Below, in pieces: positions 1 to 11,441 of a stretch of DNA of 64,000 bases. Position 1 is the stretch's first letter. Each line of letters opens with the position of its first letter. A program made the position numbers and the translations under genes. Origin of the DNA: an uncultured Eubacteriales bacterium (GTDB taxonomy: Bacteria > Bacillota > Clostridia > Christensenellales > Aristaeellaceae); contig CADAPM010000013.1 in the NCBI GenBank assembly GCA_902789795.1, positions 17,987 through 81,986 on the forward strand, read 5' to 3'. Under the pieces are notes generated by a model, which was given only the letters and a program-made list of their open reading frames with translations, had not been told where the DNA came from and ran no database searches.

Positions 1-266
1 GCGATGAACAGGATATCCTTTTCCTTCAGGATGGGCTCCCAGATCTCCAGATAGGCTTCGGTGGGGAGCAGGGAGGTATTGGGCGCCGAGCCGGCCCGCA
101 TCTTCTGGAAGAAGGCGTGGGGGTCGTTGGTGCGGCCGTTATCGTCCATATACTCCTTGCCGTCGATGGCGTAGGGCATCTGGATGACCTGGATGCCGCG
201 GGCGTCGGCGATATCAAAAGGCAGATCGCTGTCGCTGTCTGTCATGAATACATAATTCTGAGGCAT
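1..266 (-). CDS. DegV family protein, N-terminal part (runs off the window)
   Basis: The first 88 codons of a gene read leftward out of the window. The start MPQNYVFMTDSDSDLPFDIA carries the DSDSD motif of DegV proteins, followed by a GIQVIQMPYAIDGKEY segment and an FFQKMRAGSAPNTSLLPT segment that match the family's fatty-acid-binding fold. DegV proteins (FakB-like) bind a fatty acid in the cytoplasm; in FakA/FakB systems the bound acyl chain is phosphorylated for phospholipid synthesis. The ATG at 264-266 is preceded by AGAAAGGAAG at a good distance and by a sigma-A type promoter. The C-terminal two thirds and the downstream gene are not visible, so specificity cannot be judged. Confidence 0.85.
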   Translation of the reverse strand, partial: MPQNYVFMTDSDSDLPFDIADARGIQVIQMPYAIDGKEYMDDNGRTNDPHAFFQKMRAGSAPNTSLLPTEAYLEIWEPILKEKDILFI

Positions 267-336
267 GTGGCACTTCCTTTCTGGATTTTTTCCGGTGCCG
301 CGGGAGCGCCGGAGGGAAATGTGTCAACATGTGTTC

Positions 337-365
337 ATTATATGCTTAAAGCGCGGAAAAATCAA
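337..365 (-). promoter_or_regulatory. sigma-A promoter for the degV gene
   Basis: On the minus strand TTGATT (365-360), a 17-nt spacer and TATAAT (342-337). The leader to the DegV start is about 65 nt and no operator is evident. Confidence 0.65.
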
Positions 366-408
366 GACGCAGAAAGTGTCAGGTGCGAATAAAGAAAGAT
401 TATGCTGC

Positions 409-945
409 TCATTCCTTGCGCAGCGCCCGGCGCACGCGGCGGCCCACCAGCAGGGCCAGGGCCAGTTTGATCAGGTCCGGGATGATGAAAGGCCAGACGC
501 ACAGGGAGAGGGCGCGCGCCAGGGTGATATCCCCGGTGTAGACCCGGATGAACCAGGCGGTGCCGAAAGCGTAGCACAGCACGAGGCCCAGCGCCATGCA
601 GGCGGCCTGCACGGGCAGGCGCTCGCGGCCGAAGCGCTCATACAGCCAGTCGCACAGGCCGGTGAGCAGGAAGCCCAAGATATAGCCGCCGGTGGGCCCG
701 AACAGGGCCGCGGGGCCGCCCTTCGCGCCGGAGAACACCGGCAGGCCGACGAGCCCCAGCAGGATATACAATAGGATGGCCAGGGTACCCTTTTTCCAGC
801 CGAGGATGGCCAGGATCACGAACACGCCAAAGGTCTGCAGCGTGAACGGTACAGCCGCGGGAATGGAGATCAGGGAGCAGATCACCAGCAGCGCCGCGCC
901 GAGGGCGACCTCGGTCAGCGTGCGGGCAGACCAGAATTTTTTCAT
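409..945 (-). CDS. bioY: biotin ECF transporter substrate-binding subunit BioY
   Basis: Integral membrane protein of 178 residues, the usual BioY length, with about six hydrophobic helices. BioY is the S component that captures biotin and works with the shared energy-coupling module EcfA/EcfA'/EcfT, which is not in this window. The LTEVALGAALLVICSLISIP start and the FGPTGGYILGF loop are characteristic of BioY. The start ATG at 943-945 (MKKFWSA) follows AGAGGTC; an earlier in-frame start would put a non-hydrophobic extension across the BirA operator and is rejected. The operator upstream fits biotin repression. No biotin synthesis genes are visible, so this cell may depend on uptake. Confidence 0.9.
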   Translation of the reverse strand: MKKFWSARTLTEVALGAALLVICSLISIPAAVPFTLQTFGVFVILAILGWKKGTLAILLYILLGLVGLPVFSGAKGGPAALFGPTGGYILGFLLTGLCDWLYERFGRERLPVQAACMALGLVLCYAFGTAWFIRVYTGDITLARALSLCVWPFIIPDLIKLALALLVGRRVRRALRKE

Positions 946-1019
946 GGGATGGAGACCTCTTTCAATGATGTTTGGCGTCAAAGCCGCCGCCGATGCAAAA
1001 GTGTAGCACAAAAAAGAGG

Positions 1020-1056
1020 AATTGTAAACCACAATACCACGAATTGGTTTACAATT
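1020..1056 (-). promoter_or_regulatory. BirA (biotin repressor) operator upstream of bioY
   Basis: A perfect 11-bp inverted repeat, AATTGTAAACC and GGTTTACAATT, with a 15-bp spacer (arms 1020-1030 and 1046-1056). This matches the published BirA signal (TTGTWAAC, 14-16 bp, GTTWACAA) in position and spacing. The TACAAT within the distal arm could be the -10 box of the bioY promoter, so biotinyl-AMP-bound BirA would block RNA polymerase. Confidence 0.88.
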
Positions 1057-1170
1057 CCCGTGAGAATTAAGAAGGGGCTGCCGTGTGTCACGCGCCTACT
1101 ATGATGTAACTTCTATATTTTTATTAGCAGATAGACATGTTTAAACTTGATGCGAGCATCAGCAATAGAC

Positions 1171-1236
1171 CGAATCCCGGCGCTATGCGTCGGGATTCGC
1201 ACCTGAACTTATCACTTATCTCTTATCACTTAACAC
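1171..1236. repeat. hairpin plus TTATCAC-type heptad repeat after the esterase gene
   Basis: A 9-bp stem CGAATCCCG/CGGGATTCG (1171-1179, 1191-1199) is followed by CACCTGAACTTATCAC and tandem TTATC(A/T)C heptads up to about 1233. The element lies about 20 bp beyond the stop of the leftward esterase gene. Hairpin + CCTGAACTTATCAC + heptads recurs at 11.3, 18.6, 19.4 and, more loosely, 49.2 kb. The rest of 1057-1252 shows no gene. Confidence 0.7.
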
Positions 1237-1252
1237 TGATATAAACATTGAT

Positions 1253-2293
1253 TCAGAAAGGACAATTCCCCAACTCCTCCGCGGGCTCTATGCCGCGAAA
1301 AACCTTGTCGCAGTAATCGAGCAGGACGCGCCAGTCCTCGCGGTCAAATCTGTGCCCGCCGGCATGGTAATGGATCAGATTTTCGCCGCCCAGCTTGTCG
1401 AAGGCCGGCTGCGCGGCCCGCCAGGTCAGCGCGGAGCCCCGGGGGTTCGACCAGGCGTCGTCCGTCCCCTCGATGGAGAACAGGCGCCTAGGCGCGACGA
1501 GGGCCTTCAGGGTGTGGGAGTCGAAGGGAAACTCCTGCTCGAGACCCATCTGCGTGGGATCCGGAGTGGGCCACCAGTGGGCGAAGTCCTTGGTCCACCA
1601 ATAGGGGAACTTGGAGCCGATCCGCCCCAGGGATTCCACCTTTTTGACATCCTGGCAGAAGCCGTCCCGGTCCCCCAGGTAACGGAAGCACCCGCAGCCG
1701 CCCGCGCCGGAGCACACCGGGGCGCAGACGCTGTACCTTTCGTCAAAGATCCCGCAGGCCAGGGCCGCCTTCCCGCCCCGGGAAAAGCCGGTGCAGACCA
1801 GCTTGTCCCGGTCCACGTCCTCCCGGGTCAAAAGGTAGTCCGCCAGCAGGGACTGCGCCCAGGCCCAGACCCGCACCGCGCCCCAGTCAAACCCCGGGTA
1901 GGCCTCCTGGGCGGGGCTGCGGCCGCCGGCCTTGTCCTGCATCACCTGCTCGCGGTCGAAGCCGGCCAGGATGTACCCCCGCCGCACGGCCTCCTTATAG
2001 GGGCATTTCCGCCAGTCGCGCCGGGAAAACTGGTTCCAGGTGACCGCCGGATAGACGCCCGGGGCGACAGGCGCATAGATCACCGCGTCGAACGCGCCTG
2101 CGCCGTAGTCGATGCGCACGACCTCCCGCAGGACCTGCCCGTTCCACAGGACCTTCGACTGGAGGACCTTGCCCTCGCCCCGCACGCCCTCCGGCGCGCG
2201 GCCGTACAGGCAGTCCTCCGCCAGGCGCAGCCATTCCTCCCTCTGGGTGCCCCAATCCTGCTCCAGCTTCAGCTCCGGCAGCCTATAGTCCAT
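1253..2293 (-). CDS. CE15-like (glucuronoyl esterase family) alpha/beta hydrolase
   Basis: A 346-residue hydrolase with no signal peptide, so probably cytoplasmic. The nucleophile elbow CTGFSRGGKAA places the catalytic Ser at residue 171; the G-x-S-R-x-G-K-x-A pattern is diagnostic of carbohydrate esterase family 15. Further CE15-like blocks are GAGGCGCFR (about 196-204), FDSHTLKALVAPRRL, WSNPRGSALTWRAAQP and the catalytic His in AGGHRF (His314). Family members cleave 4-O-methyl-glucuronate ester links between lignin and xylan or related acyl sugars. An intracellular form may act on imported oligosaccharides; that is inference. ATG at 2291-2293 follows GGGGAGGACG. It stands alone, divergent from the secreted hydrolase on its right. 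Confidence 0.75.
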   Translation of the reverse strand: MDYRLPELKLEQDWGTQREEWLRLAEDCLYGRAPEGVRGEGKVLQSKVLWNGQVLREVVRIDYGAGAFDAVIYAPVAPGVYPAVTWNQFSRRDWRKCPYKEAVRRGYILAGFDREQVMQDKAGGRSPAQEAYPGFDWGAVRVWAWAQSLLADYLLTREDVDRDKLVCTGFSRGGKAALACGIFDERYSVCAPVCSGAGGCGCFRYLGDRDGFCQDVKKVESLGRIGSKFPYWWTKDFAHWWPTPDPTQMGLEQEFPFDSHTLKALVAPRRLFSIEGTDDAWSNPRGSALTWRAAQPAFDKLGGENLIHYHAGGHRFDREDWRVLLDYCDKVFRGIEPAEELGNCPF

Positions 2294-2484
2294 GATGCGT
2301 CCTCCCCTGTGCCCGCCGGGCGCGCCCGGCGCTGTTTTTTGCTATTTTGAAACTGTCCCGTGTTTTATTTTATCCGGGATCGTCCGGGCGGTCAACCCGT
2401 ATTTAATCGGACGCTGTTCCTTCCACAAAGCCTTTCATCATAATGTATTTATTTTGTATTTTCGTTTCTTGCTTCCGCAAACAG

Positions 2485-2513
2485 TTGACAAAGTTGTTTT
2501 ATTTGGCTATAAT
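2485..2513 (+). promoter_or_regulatory. consensus sigma-A promoter for the secreted hydrolase
   Basis: TTGACA (2485-2490), exactly 17 nt, TATAAT (2508-2513): a perfect sigma-A promoter about 40 nt upstream of the start codon, with ribosome site GAAAGGAGAG. Confidence 0.88.
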
Positions 2514-2554
2514 TAAGTCAAATCCAACATCATATCGAAAGGAGAGCCATCTGT

Positions 2555-3883
2555 ATGAAAACCCTGATCGCACTGCTACTTTCCCTGATGATGCTCTTTG
2601 CTGTGGTCTCGGCCTCTGCCGACCAGCTCGTGTACGAAGACGGTATGCCGAAGGGCAGCGTCATCGGCGACGCTGTGGCCGGCAGCCCCGAACTGGCGCC
2701 GCGCGGCGATTACGCCATCGGTGTCCGCACTCTCCAGCTCGTCCACAAGGACGTGGTCGACCTCAAATCCATTACCGAAGAGAACCCCCGCCCCCTGTAC
2801 GACCGCCCGCTGACCGTGGAAGTCTGGTATCCCGCAGTGGTCGCCCGGGGCCAGAAGCAGGCCTCGACCTACAGGGACTACATCGGCGAAGTGGACGAAG
2901 ACTATATGGAAGCCTTCGACTACGCCGGCCGCGCCATCCGCGACGCGGAAGCCTTCAAGGATGACGGCCCCTATCCCGTGCTGATCATCACCCACGGCTA
3001 TCCCGGCAGCCGCTACCTGCTGAGCAACCTGGGCGAGAACCTCTCCACCAAGGGCTACATCGTATTCTCCATCGCCCACACCGACAATACCTACATCGAC
3101 TTTGATCCGTCCATCTCCCTGATGAGCGCCGTGATCAACCGCACCCAGGACCAGCGCTTCATGGTCTCCGCCCTCGAAGACCTGAACGCGGAAGGTTTCC
3201 TGGCCGGCGCCATGGATACCGAAAAGGTCGGCATGATCGGCTACAGCTTCGGCGGCTTCGGCCTGCTGCGCACCCTGGGCGTCAAATTCAACGACGGGAT
3301 GCTGGGCTACTATTCCGCCTACGCGGACCTGATGACCGAGGAAGAGGGCTATGTGGGCGACAAGCGCGTCAAGGCTGCGGCCCTGTTTGCCCCCTATGGC
3401 GCCGCCTGGTTCGATCAGTCCACCCTCGCCAACATCTCCGTGCCCACCTTCTGGCTGCAGGGCACCGTGGATACGACCGTGCCCTTTGACGGCGTCCACG
3501 GCATGTGGGAGCAGGCGGTCAACAGCGAGTCCTGGTTCCTGACCTATGAGCTGATGCACCACAAGGTCGCGCCCAATCCCTCCCCCATCGAATCCCAGAA
3601 GTACGACTTCGCCGACGGCGCGCGCCGCTGGGATGACTGGGTATGGAACCAGTGGCACGTGAACGGCATCAACTTCCACTTCCTGACCGCCTTCTTCGAT
3701 GCGCAGCTGAAGGGCGAGACCGAGAAGCTCAACTACCTGACCGTGAAGGAAGAAAACGGCACCAACTGCGTGTACAAGTACAACAGCGACGGCACTCCCG
3801 CCGAGGAAAACACCGTATGGCCCGGCTTCCACAAGAGCAACACCACCGTGGGCCTGAGGCTGGAGTACCACGCGGCGGAGTAA
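2555..3883 (+). CDS. secreted alpha/beta hydrolase (PAF-acetylhydrolase/dienelactone-hydrolase-like)
   Basis: A 442-residue exported protein. The signal peptide (about 1-22, MKTLIALLLS...SASA) is followed by a hydrolase domain with PVLIITHGYPGS (oxyanion region, about 141-152) and the nucleophile elbow MIGYSFGGFG, Ser231. A likely acid follows in WLQGTVDTTVPFDG and a His in the C-terminal third. Length and layout resemble bacterial platelet-activating-factor acetylhydrolase-like proteins, which hydrolyse short acyl esters; the true substrate is unknown. No lipobox is present, so it is probably released or wall-associated. It is monocistronic: strong promoter upstream, and a heptad repeat plus GC-rich hairpin downstream. 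The stop codon TAA lies within the heptad repeat. Confidence 0.75.
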   Translation: MKTLIALLLSLMMLFAVVSASADQLVYEDGMPKGSVIGDAVAGSPELAPRGDYAIGVRTLQLVHKDVVDLKSITEENPRPLYDRPLTVEVWYPAVVARGQKQASTYRDYIGEVDEDYMEAFDYAGRAIRDAEAFKDDGPYPVLIITHGYPGSRYLLSNLGENLSTKGYIVFSIAHTDNTYIDFDPSISLMSAVINRTQDQRFMVSALEDLNAEGFLAGAMDTEKVGMIGYSFGGFGLLRTLGVKFNDGMLGYYSAYADLMTEEEGYVGDKRVKAAALFAPYGAAWFDQSTLANISVPTFWLQGTVDTTVPFDGVHGMWEQAVNSESWFLTYELMHHKVAPNPSPIESQKYDFADGARRWDDWVWNQWHVNGINFHFLTAFFDAQLKGETEKLNYLTVKEENGTNCVYKYNSDGTPAEENTVWPGFHKSNTTVGLRLEYHAAE

Positions 3884-3918
3884 TTAGGAATGAGGAATGA
3901 GGAATGAAGAATTAGAGA
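3881..3918. repeat. AATTAGG/AATGAGG heptad tandem repeat overlapping a stop codon
   Basis: Five to six imperfect 7-nt units (TAATTAGG, AATGAGG, AATGAGG, AATGAAG, AATTAG) begin at the stop codon of the secreted hydrolase. The same type occurs in opposite orientation at the carB stop codon (7186-7229). Confidence 0.75.
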
Positions 3919-3952
3919 TAGTTCCTCACATATGACCCAAGCATACGATATG

Positions 3953-3977
3953 GCGGGCGGCCCGATGGGCTGCCCGC
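3953..3977 (+). terminator. GC-rich terminator-like hairpin after the hydrolase gene
   Basis: An 11-bp stem GCGGGCGGCCC/GGGCTGCCCGC with loop GAT, one G-T pair, followed by TTTGCTGTT. The stem is the reverse complement of the carB terminator at 7154-7180, so the two genes end in the same heptad-plus-hairpin module. Confidence 0.65.
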
Positions 3978-4124
3978 TTTGCTGTTCGTCCCTCGCGGCG
4001 AACCATGCATCCACGTTACCTCATCCACCGCCTGAAAGCAGGAAAAAACAAAAATCTTTTGAAATGTATCTTGTAGATTGGTGCCTGAACTCGTCTAAAT
4101 AGGTGAAAGGAGGTGCAAGCGGAC

Positions 4125-4646
4125 ATGCAAACGGTCAAGGGCCCTGACCGTACACCGGAGGAAGAGATCACCCGTATGGTGAATGAACACCAGCTCGCTT
4201 TGCTTCGTCTTTGCTTCACCTATTTGCATGACAAAGATCTTGCGAAGGACGCGGTTCAGGAAACCTTCTTAAAGGCATATCGCAGTTTGCGGACCTTTCG
4301 GCACGACGCCAATGAGAAAACCTGGCTTTCCCGAATCGCGATCAACTGCTGCCGGGATTTGAGCAGGAGCAGCTGGTTCAGACATACGGACCGTACTGTT
4401 ACGCTCGATATGCTTCCCGAGCCTGCAGGACAGCCATCCTATGAGGACAACACATTGACGGTTGAAATCATGAAACTGCCCAAAAGGCTGAGAGAAGTGA
4501 TCCTGCTGTATTACTTTGAGGACATGACGACACCAGAAATTGCGGAGACCTTGCAAATCTCGCAGCAGGCCGTCAGCGACCGGCTGGTTCGCGCAAGAGC
4601 AAAGCTCCGCAAAGCGCTGGGAAAAGAGATGGAAGGGGATGAATGA
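4125..4646 (+). CDS. ECF-type RNA polymerase sigma factor
   Basis: A sigma-70 family factor of about 173 residues. Region 2 contains LCFTYLHDKDLAKDAVQETFLKAYR, with the DAVQETF core that binds core polymerase and -10 DNA. Region 4 contains LPKRLREVILLYYFEDMTTPEIAETL...QAVSDRLVRARAKLRKAL, the -35 helix-turn-helix. No region 3 lies between them, as in extracytoplasmic-function sigmas. I prefer ATG 4125: the GTG at 4113 overlaps the AAAGGAGGTG ribosome site that serves the ATG. The 3' end overlaps the next gene by ATGA, so it is translationally coupled to its likely anti-sigma. A CGTC motif at about 4092-4095 could be part of an autoregulated ECF promoter, but the -35 match is weak. Confidence 0.9.
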   Translation: MQTVKGPDRTPEEEITRMVNEHQLALLRLCFTYLHDKDLAKDAVQETFLKAYRSLRTFRHDANEKTWLSRIAINCCRDLSRSSWFRHTDRTVTLDMLPEPAGQPSYEDNTLTVEIMKLPKRLREVILLYYFEDMTTPEIAETLQISQQAVSDRLVRARAKLRKALGKEMEGDE

Positions 4647-5608
4647 GAATGCGAAAAGAAGAAGCACGGGAAGCTTTGAACCGCTCTCTTTCCGGTTTGC
4701 AGGAGGACCCCTGGCTTGCCCAGCGCATCATTGCGTCAGAAAAAGGAGAGGTCAAAGTGAAAAAAATTTCACGTACAATAATGATTATCGCTGCTGTGAT
4801 CGTGCTTGGAACGGCGACGGCTTTGGCGGCCGGTCTGGGCGGACGAGTAAACTGGCTTGGTGAAACCAGGACTGATGCCGAGCTTGAACCAGCCGCAACC
4901 CCTATTCCGATTGTTGAACCCGAGAAAGCTGAAAAAACCGGCGAAATCGATCCCCATTTCTATGATCTGCTGGACTACGCGAAAGACAGGGAACAAATCA
5001 TCCTCAGCACAGAGAACGGAGGCGCTTCTTCTGCGCGGATGCAAACCATCCATAGTGCTGACGAGTTTGAAGCTCTGGTCAAAACGGGATCTGATCTTCC
5101 TCTTCCCCAAAAAATCCCTAATGGTTATGTGTTCGAAAAAGGCTTTGTCGAGTTAGGCTGTCTCCCCGAAGGACAATATGTGCTCACTTCAGAAACGATC
5201 CATCCCGAGGGATTTACGGAAACGCATTATACCGTTGATCCATCTATGGATTTTGTAAGAGCATATACCCTGATCTTCAGAAAAGAAAGCGACAACACCG
5301 ATCATGCGGATCACGTTCAGGTGAATGTCCATATGGTAGCCTATACCGATCCCCATAGCTTCACCTACGGAATTTCCGAGACTGAGACCGCTCAGGTTGT
5401 GCAGGTTGAAGGCATGGATAATGCACTGCTTATTACATCGCCCGAGGATGGGATGTTAGTCATGCGTAAAACGATGGCCGCTCCCCGGGAAGATCTTGTT
5501 CTGTTGCCCGATAACGAACTGATTACTAACACCTACAGCGAATATCGCATCGAGGTTGCGGGAAGGCATTTGACGGATGCTGAACTGATCGGAGTGTTCA
5601 CAAAATAA
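4643..5608 (+). CDS. single-pass membrane anti-sigma-like protein
   Basis: 321 residues: a short cytoplasmic N-terminus (1-42), one membrane helix (about 43-63, TIMIIAAVIVLGTATALAAG) and a large extracytoplasmic domain. The ATG overlaps the sigma-factor stop by 4 nt, the usual arrangement for an ECF sigma and its membrane anti-sigma. The N-terminus EEAREALNRSLSGLQEDPWLAQRII is amphipathic and could hold the sigma factor, but no zinc-binding anti-sigma motif is seen. The extracellular part has no domain I recognise. Function is inferred mainly from coupling and topology. Confidence 0.7.
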   Translation: MRMRKEEAREALNRSLSGLQEDPWLAQRIIASEKGEVKVKKISRTIMIIAAVIVLGTATALAAGLGGRVNWLGETRTDAELEPAATPIPIVEPEKAEKTGEIDPHFYDLLDYAKDREQIILSTENGGASSARMQTIHSADEFEALVKTGSDLPLPQKIPNGYVFEKGFVELGCLPEGQYVLTSETIHPEGFTETHYTVDPSMDFVRAYTLIFRKESDNTDHADHVQVNVHMVAYTDPHSFTYGISETETAQVVQVEGMDNALLITSPEDGMLVMRKTMAAPREDLVLLPDNELITNTYSEYRIEVAGRHLTDAELIGVFTK

Positions 5609-5676
5609 CCAACTGTTCTTTTCGGGCGTCGCTCAGCAATGGGCGGCGCTTTCCTTTTGCCATGAGGTGATCCCCC

Positions 5677-5826
5677 ATGATCTGCGTCACTCGTGCTGAC
5701 TGCACTGGCTTCTCCACCAACGGCAACCTGGCTCCGCTGTCGGCGGAGGTTATGGAAACGCTGAACGGCGAATATGAATTGCCCCGGGTGCATCCCATGC
5801 AGCATACAGGAAAGCATACAAGTTAG
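5677..5826 (+). pseudogene. relic of a phage tail endopeptidase/minor structural protein gene
   Basis: A 49-codon open frame beginning MICVTRADCTGFSTNG and continuing VMETLNGEYELPRVHP before a stop. The pattern I-x-V-T...GFSTNG...V-x-E-x-LNG-x-YEL-x-x-x-HP is the N-terminus of prophage tail endopeptidase/minor structural proteins, which are normally several hundred residues long. GAGGTGA lies just upstream. I read it as a truncated remnant. The remainder of 5609-6073, about 300 bp beyond it, has no gene I can support. Confidence 0.55.
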
Positions 5827-6073
5827 CATACAGGATATTGCATGACCAGCAGCCGGAACCAGGCATATCTCAGAACTTGATGACCGACCAAGAATAAGAT
5901 GTGCACACGCCCATCATCCAAACGAATCACTATGACCCGACGCCGTATTATTTCCAATGCCAAAGCCGGGCGCAAGTGCCATCAGCTGGACCGGGATGGT
6001 GACGAGGGCGGTCATACAACTCAACCGGCGATCCCCGCAAAGTCTTTTATAAATGAAATAATGTCGCATATAC

Positions 6074-6102
6074 TTGACACGGCGTCCCCTTTATGATACT
6101 AT
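6074..6102 (+). promoter_or_regulatory. sigma-A promoter for the Xre-type regulator operon
   Basis: TTGACA (6074-6079), 17 nt, TACTAT (6097-6102). The expected transcription start falls at about 6108-6110, on the ATG that best begins the downstream gene. Confidence 0.8.
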
Positions 6103-6107
6103 CCATC

Positions 6108-6353
6108 ATGAAGGGGGTGTTTCCTATCGCGCGGAATATCAGGATCAAGGTTGCGAGAGCCGAAAAGGACATGACTCAAAAAGCCCTCGCTGAAGCTGTT
6201 GGCATCTCCCGGCAAACGATGAATGCCATTGAACAGGGTGAATTCAATCCGACGATCCGTCTCTGCAGGGCAATTTGCCGGGTACTTGGAAAGAGTTTGG
6301 ATGATTTGTTTGGAGAGGAGGATACGCACGATGAAGAGAAGCCTCAAGAATAA
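6108..6353 (+). CDS. small Xre/Cro-CI family transcriptional regulator
   Basis: About 81 residues, essentially one helix-turn-helix domain: NIRIKVARAEKDMTQKALAE, ...VGISRQTMNAIEQGEFNPT and LCRAICRVLGKSLDDLF. It belongs to the short HTH proteins that often precede a membrane protein, and the next gene is one. The start is uncertain: an upstream ATG (6093) lies inside the promoter spacer; ATG 6108 coincides with the predicted transcript start (leaderless); AAGGGGGTG at 6110-6118 could serve a rare start further on. The gene overlaps the next by 23 nt. Confidence 0.85.
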   Translation: MKGVFPIARNIRIKVARAEKDMTQKALAEAVGISRQTMNAIEQGEFNPTIRLCRAICRVLGKSLDDLFGEEDTHDEEKPQE

Positions 6354-6801
6354 TCTCGATGAAATGCTGGATCAGAAGCTATTAAAATTGGAGGAGTATG
6401 GTTTCTGGATCGTGTTTTGGGCGCTGGTTTGTGCGATCGTCATACAGCTTATCATAGGCGGCTCGATCAAAGAAGTGCTGGGCGAGATCATCGTCCTGCT
6501 GATTGGCAGTATTTACATCGCTGTGACCACCTTGAAGAACGGTCTTTGGACAAGAACATCAACACCCACCAGAAAAGGAAACGCTCTTGCCAGCATCATT
6601 CCCGCTGTTGTCCTCTGTGCGATTCATATTGTCAAAATGATTCAGAATGATCGTATGGGGACAAAGCCGCTGCTGATCACTGCCGCCATCGCCGTGGCTG
6701 TTTATGCAGGCTGTTTTGTCATTCTCGAAGCATTCAGGCTCGCCTATAATAAAAGGCGTGCAGCTTTAGACGATATAGACGAAAAGGAAAGTGAGGAATA
6801 G
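6331..6801 (+). CDS. multi-pass membrane protein paired with the HTH regulator (DUF6773-like)
   Basis: 156 residues with four hydrophobic segments (about 24-42, 47-65, 88-103, 112-135) and charged ends. ATG 6331 follows GGAGAGGAGG, which lies inside the upstream regulator gene, so translation is probably coupled. The pairing of a small Xre regulator with a four-helix membrane protein is widespread in Firmicutes, but the role is unknown to me; the family assignment is from memory of sequence style. A zinc-ribbon gene follows after 2 nt. Confidence 0.65.
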   Translation: MKRSLKNNLDEMLDQKLLKLEEYGFWIVFWALVCAIVIQLIIGGSIKEVLGEIIVLLIGSIYIAVTTLKNGLWTRTSTPTRKGNALASIIPAVVLCAIHIVKMIQNDRMGTKPLLITAAIAVAVYAGCFVILEAFRLAYNKRRAALDDIDEKESEE

Positions 6802-6803
6802 TC

Positions 6804-7121
6804 ATGTACTGCCCAAACTGCCAGATCACTTTTTCTGAAGCGGTCCGCTGCCCTGTTTGTGGAAATAAAAAAGTCCGTGGATCCTTACCGGAAGACATTT
6901 GCTTTCTGACAGAAGTGACCCCGGTTTTCGGAGGAATGCTCAAGGATGTGCTGGAGCAAAACGAGATCCCGGTCCTCAGCAAAAGCAGCATTGGAGCAGG
7001 GATGGCGATGAGAGCCGGATCAATGTTTGAACGCATAAAGCTGTATGTTCGGTATGATGATCTCCAGAGAGCAACCGAGATAGTCAACGAGCTTCTTAAT
7101 GTTCCGCCAACAGATTCGTAA
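6804..7121 (+). CDS. zinc-ribbon protein with DUF2007-like C-terminal domain
   Basis: 105 residues. A rubredoxin-like zinc ribbon (MYCPNCQITFSEAVRCPVCG, two C-P-x-C knuckles) precedes a domain with LTEVTPVFGGMLKDVLEQNE and KLYVRYDDLQRATEIVNELL, like the small signal-transducing DUF2007 fold (a ferredoxin-like domain of unknown role). It is the last gene of the operon begun at 6074, 2 nt after the membrane protein. Confidence 0.65.
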   Translation: MYCPNCQITFSEAVRCPVCGNKKVRGSLPEDICFLTEVTPVFGGMLKDVLEQNEIPVLSKSSIGAGMAMRAGSMFERIKLYVRYDDLQRATEIVNELLNVPPTDS

Positions 7122-7153
7122 ATGTAGTTTCGTAAAAACCCAAAAAGCAGCAA

Positions 7154-7180
7154 GGCGGGCAGCCCATCGGGCCGCCCGCC
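7154..7180 (-). terminator. carB terminator hairpin
   Basis: A 12-bp GC-rich stem (7154-7165 with 7169-7180, loop ATC). Read on the minus strand it is followed by TTGCTGCTTTTTGGGTTTTT. It may also serve the rightward zinc-ribbon gene ending at 7121. Confidence 0.8.
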
Positions 7181-7185
7181 TTCAT

Positions 7186-7224
7186 TTAATTCCTAATTCC
7201 TCATTCTTAATTCCTAATTCCTAA

Positions 7225-7229
<5 letters not shown>
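7186..7229. repeat. ATTCCTA-type heptad repeat containing the carB stop codon
   Basis: Tandem ATTCCTA/ATTCCTC/ATTCTTA units. On the minus strand the carB stop TAA opens the array (TAATTAGGAATTAGG), so the repeat lies between stop codon and terminator, as at 3881-3977. Confidence 0.75.
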
Positions 7230-11256
<4,027 letters not shown>

Positions 11257-11299
11257 GGTATGCTCCCCTGTTTTCGTTCAAAATGCTTTTGCTCTGCGA

Positions 11300-11441
11300 G
11301 TGATAAGTGATGAGAGATAAGTGATAAGTTGTGGTTGAAACTGCGCTTTGCGCAGTTTCTTATATTTGATCGACCGATCTCTGAGCGTACAGCGAAGAGA
11401 TCGCTCCTGAACTTATCACTCATCTCTTATCTCTTATCACT
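11300..11441. repeat. GTGATAAG/TTATCAC heptad inverted repeat between carA and carB
   Basis: Left arm of GATAAGT-type heptads (11300-11329), hairpin GAAACTGCG/CGCAGTTTC (11337-11358) and right arm TTATCAC heptads (11408-11441). The right arm runs into carA: the last codons of CarA (NSDKR, stop) are themselves repeat units. It separates the two subunit genes by about 170 bp. Confidence 0.75.

Noticed and set aside
4113-4124. GTG at 4113 as the start of the ECF sigma gene
   Set aside because: It overlaps the AAAGGAGGTG ribosome site that serves the ATG at 4125.
5626-5652. GGGCGTCGCT...GGGCGGCGCT as a terminator after the anti-sigma gene
   Set aside because: The two parts are direct, not inverted, repeats and cannot pair.
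5899-6096. 65-codon open frame upstream of the Xre gene
   Set aside because: No ribosome site, it runs through the promoter and has no recognisable sequence.
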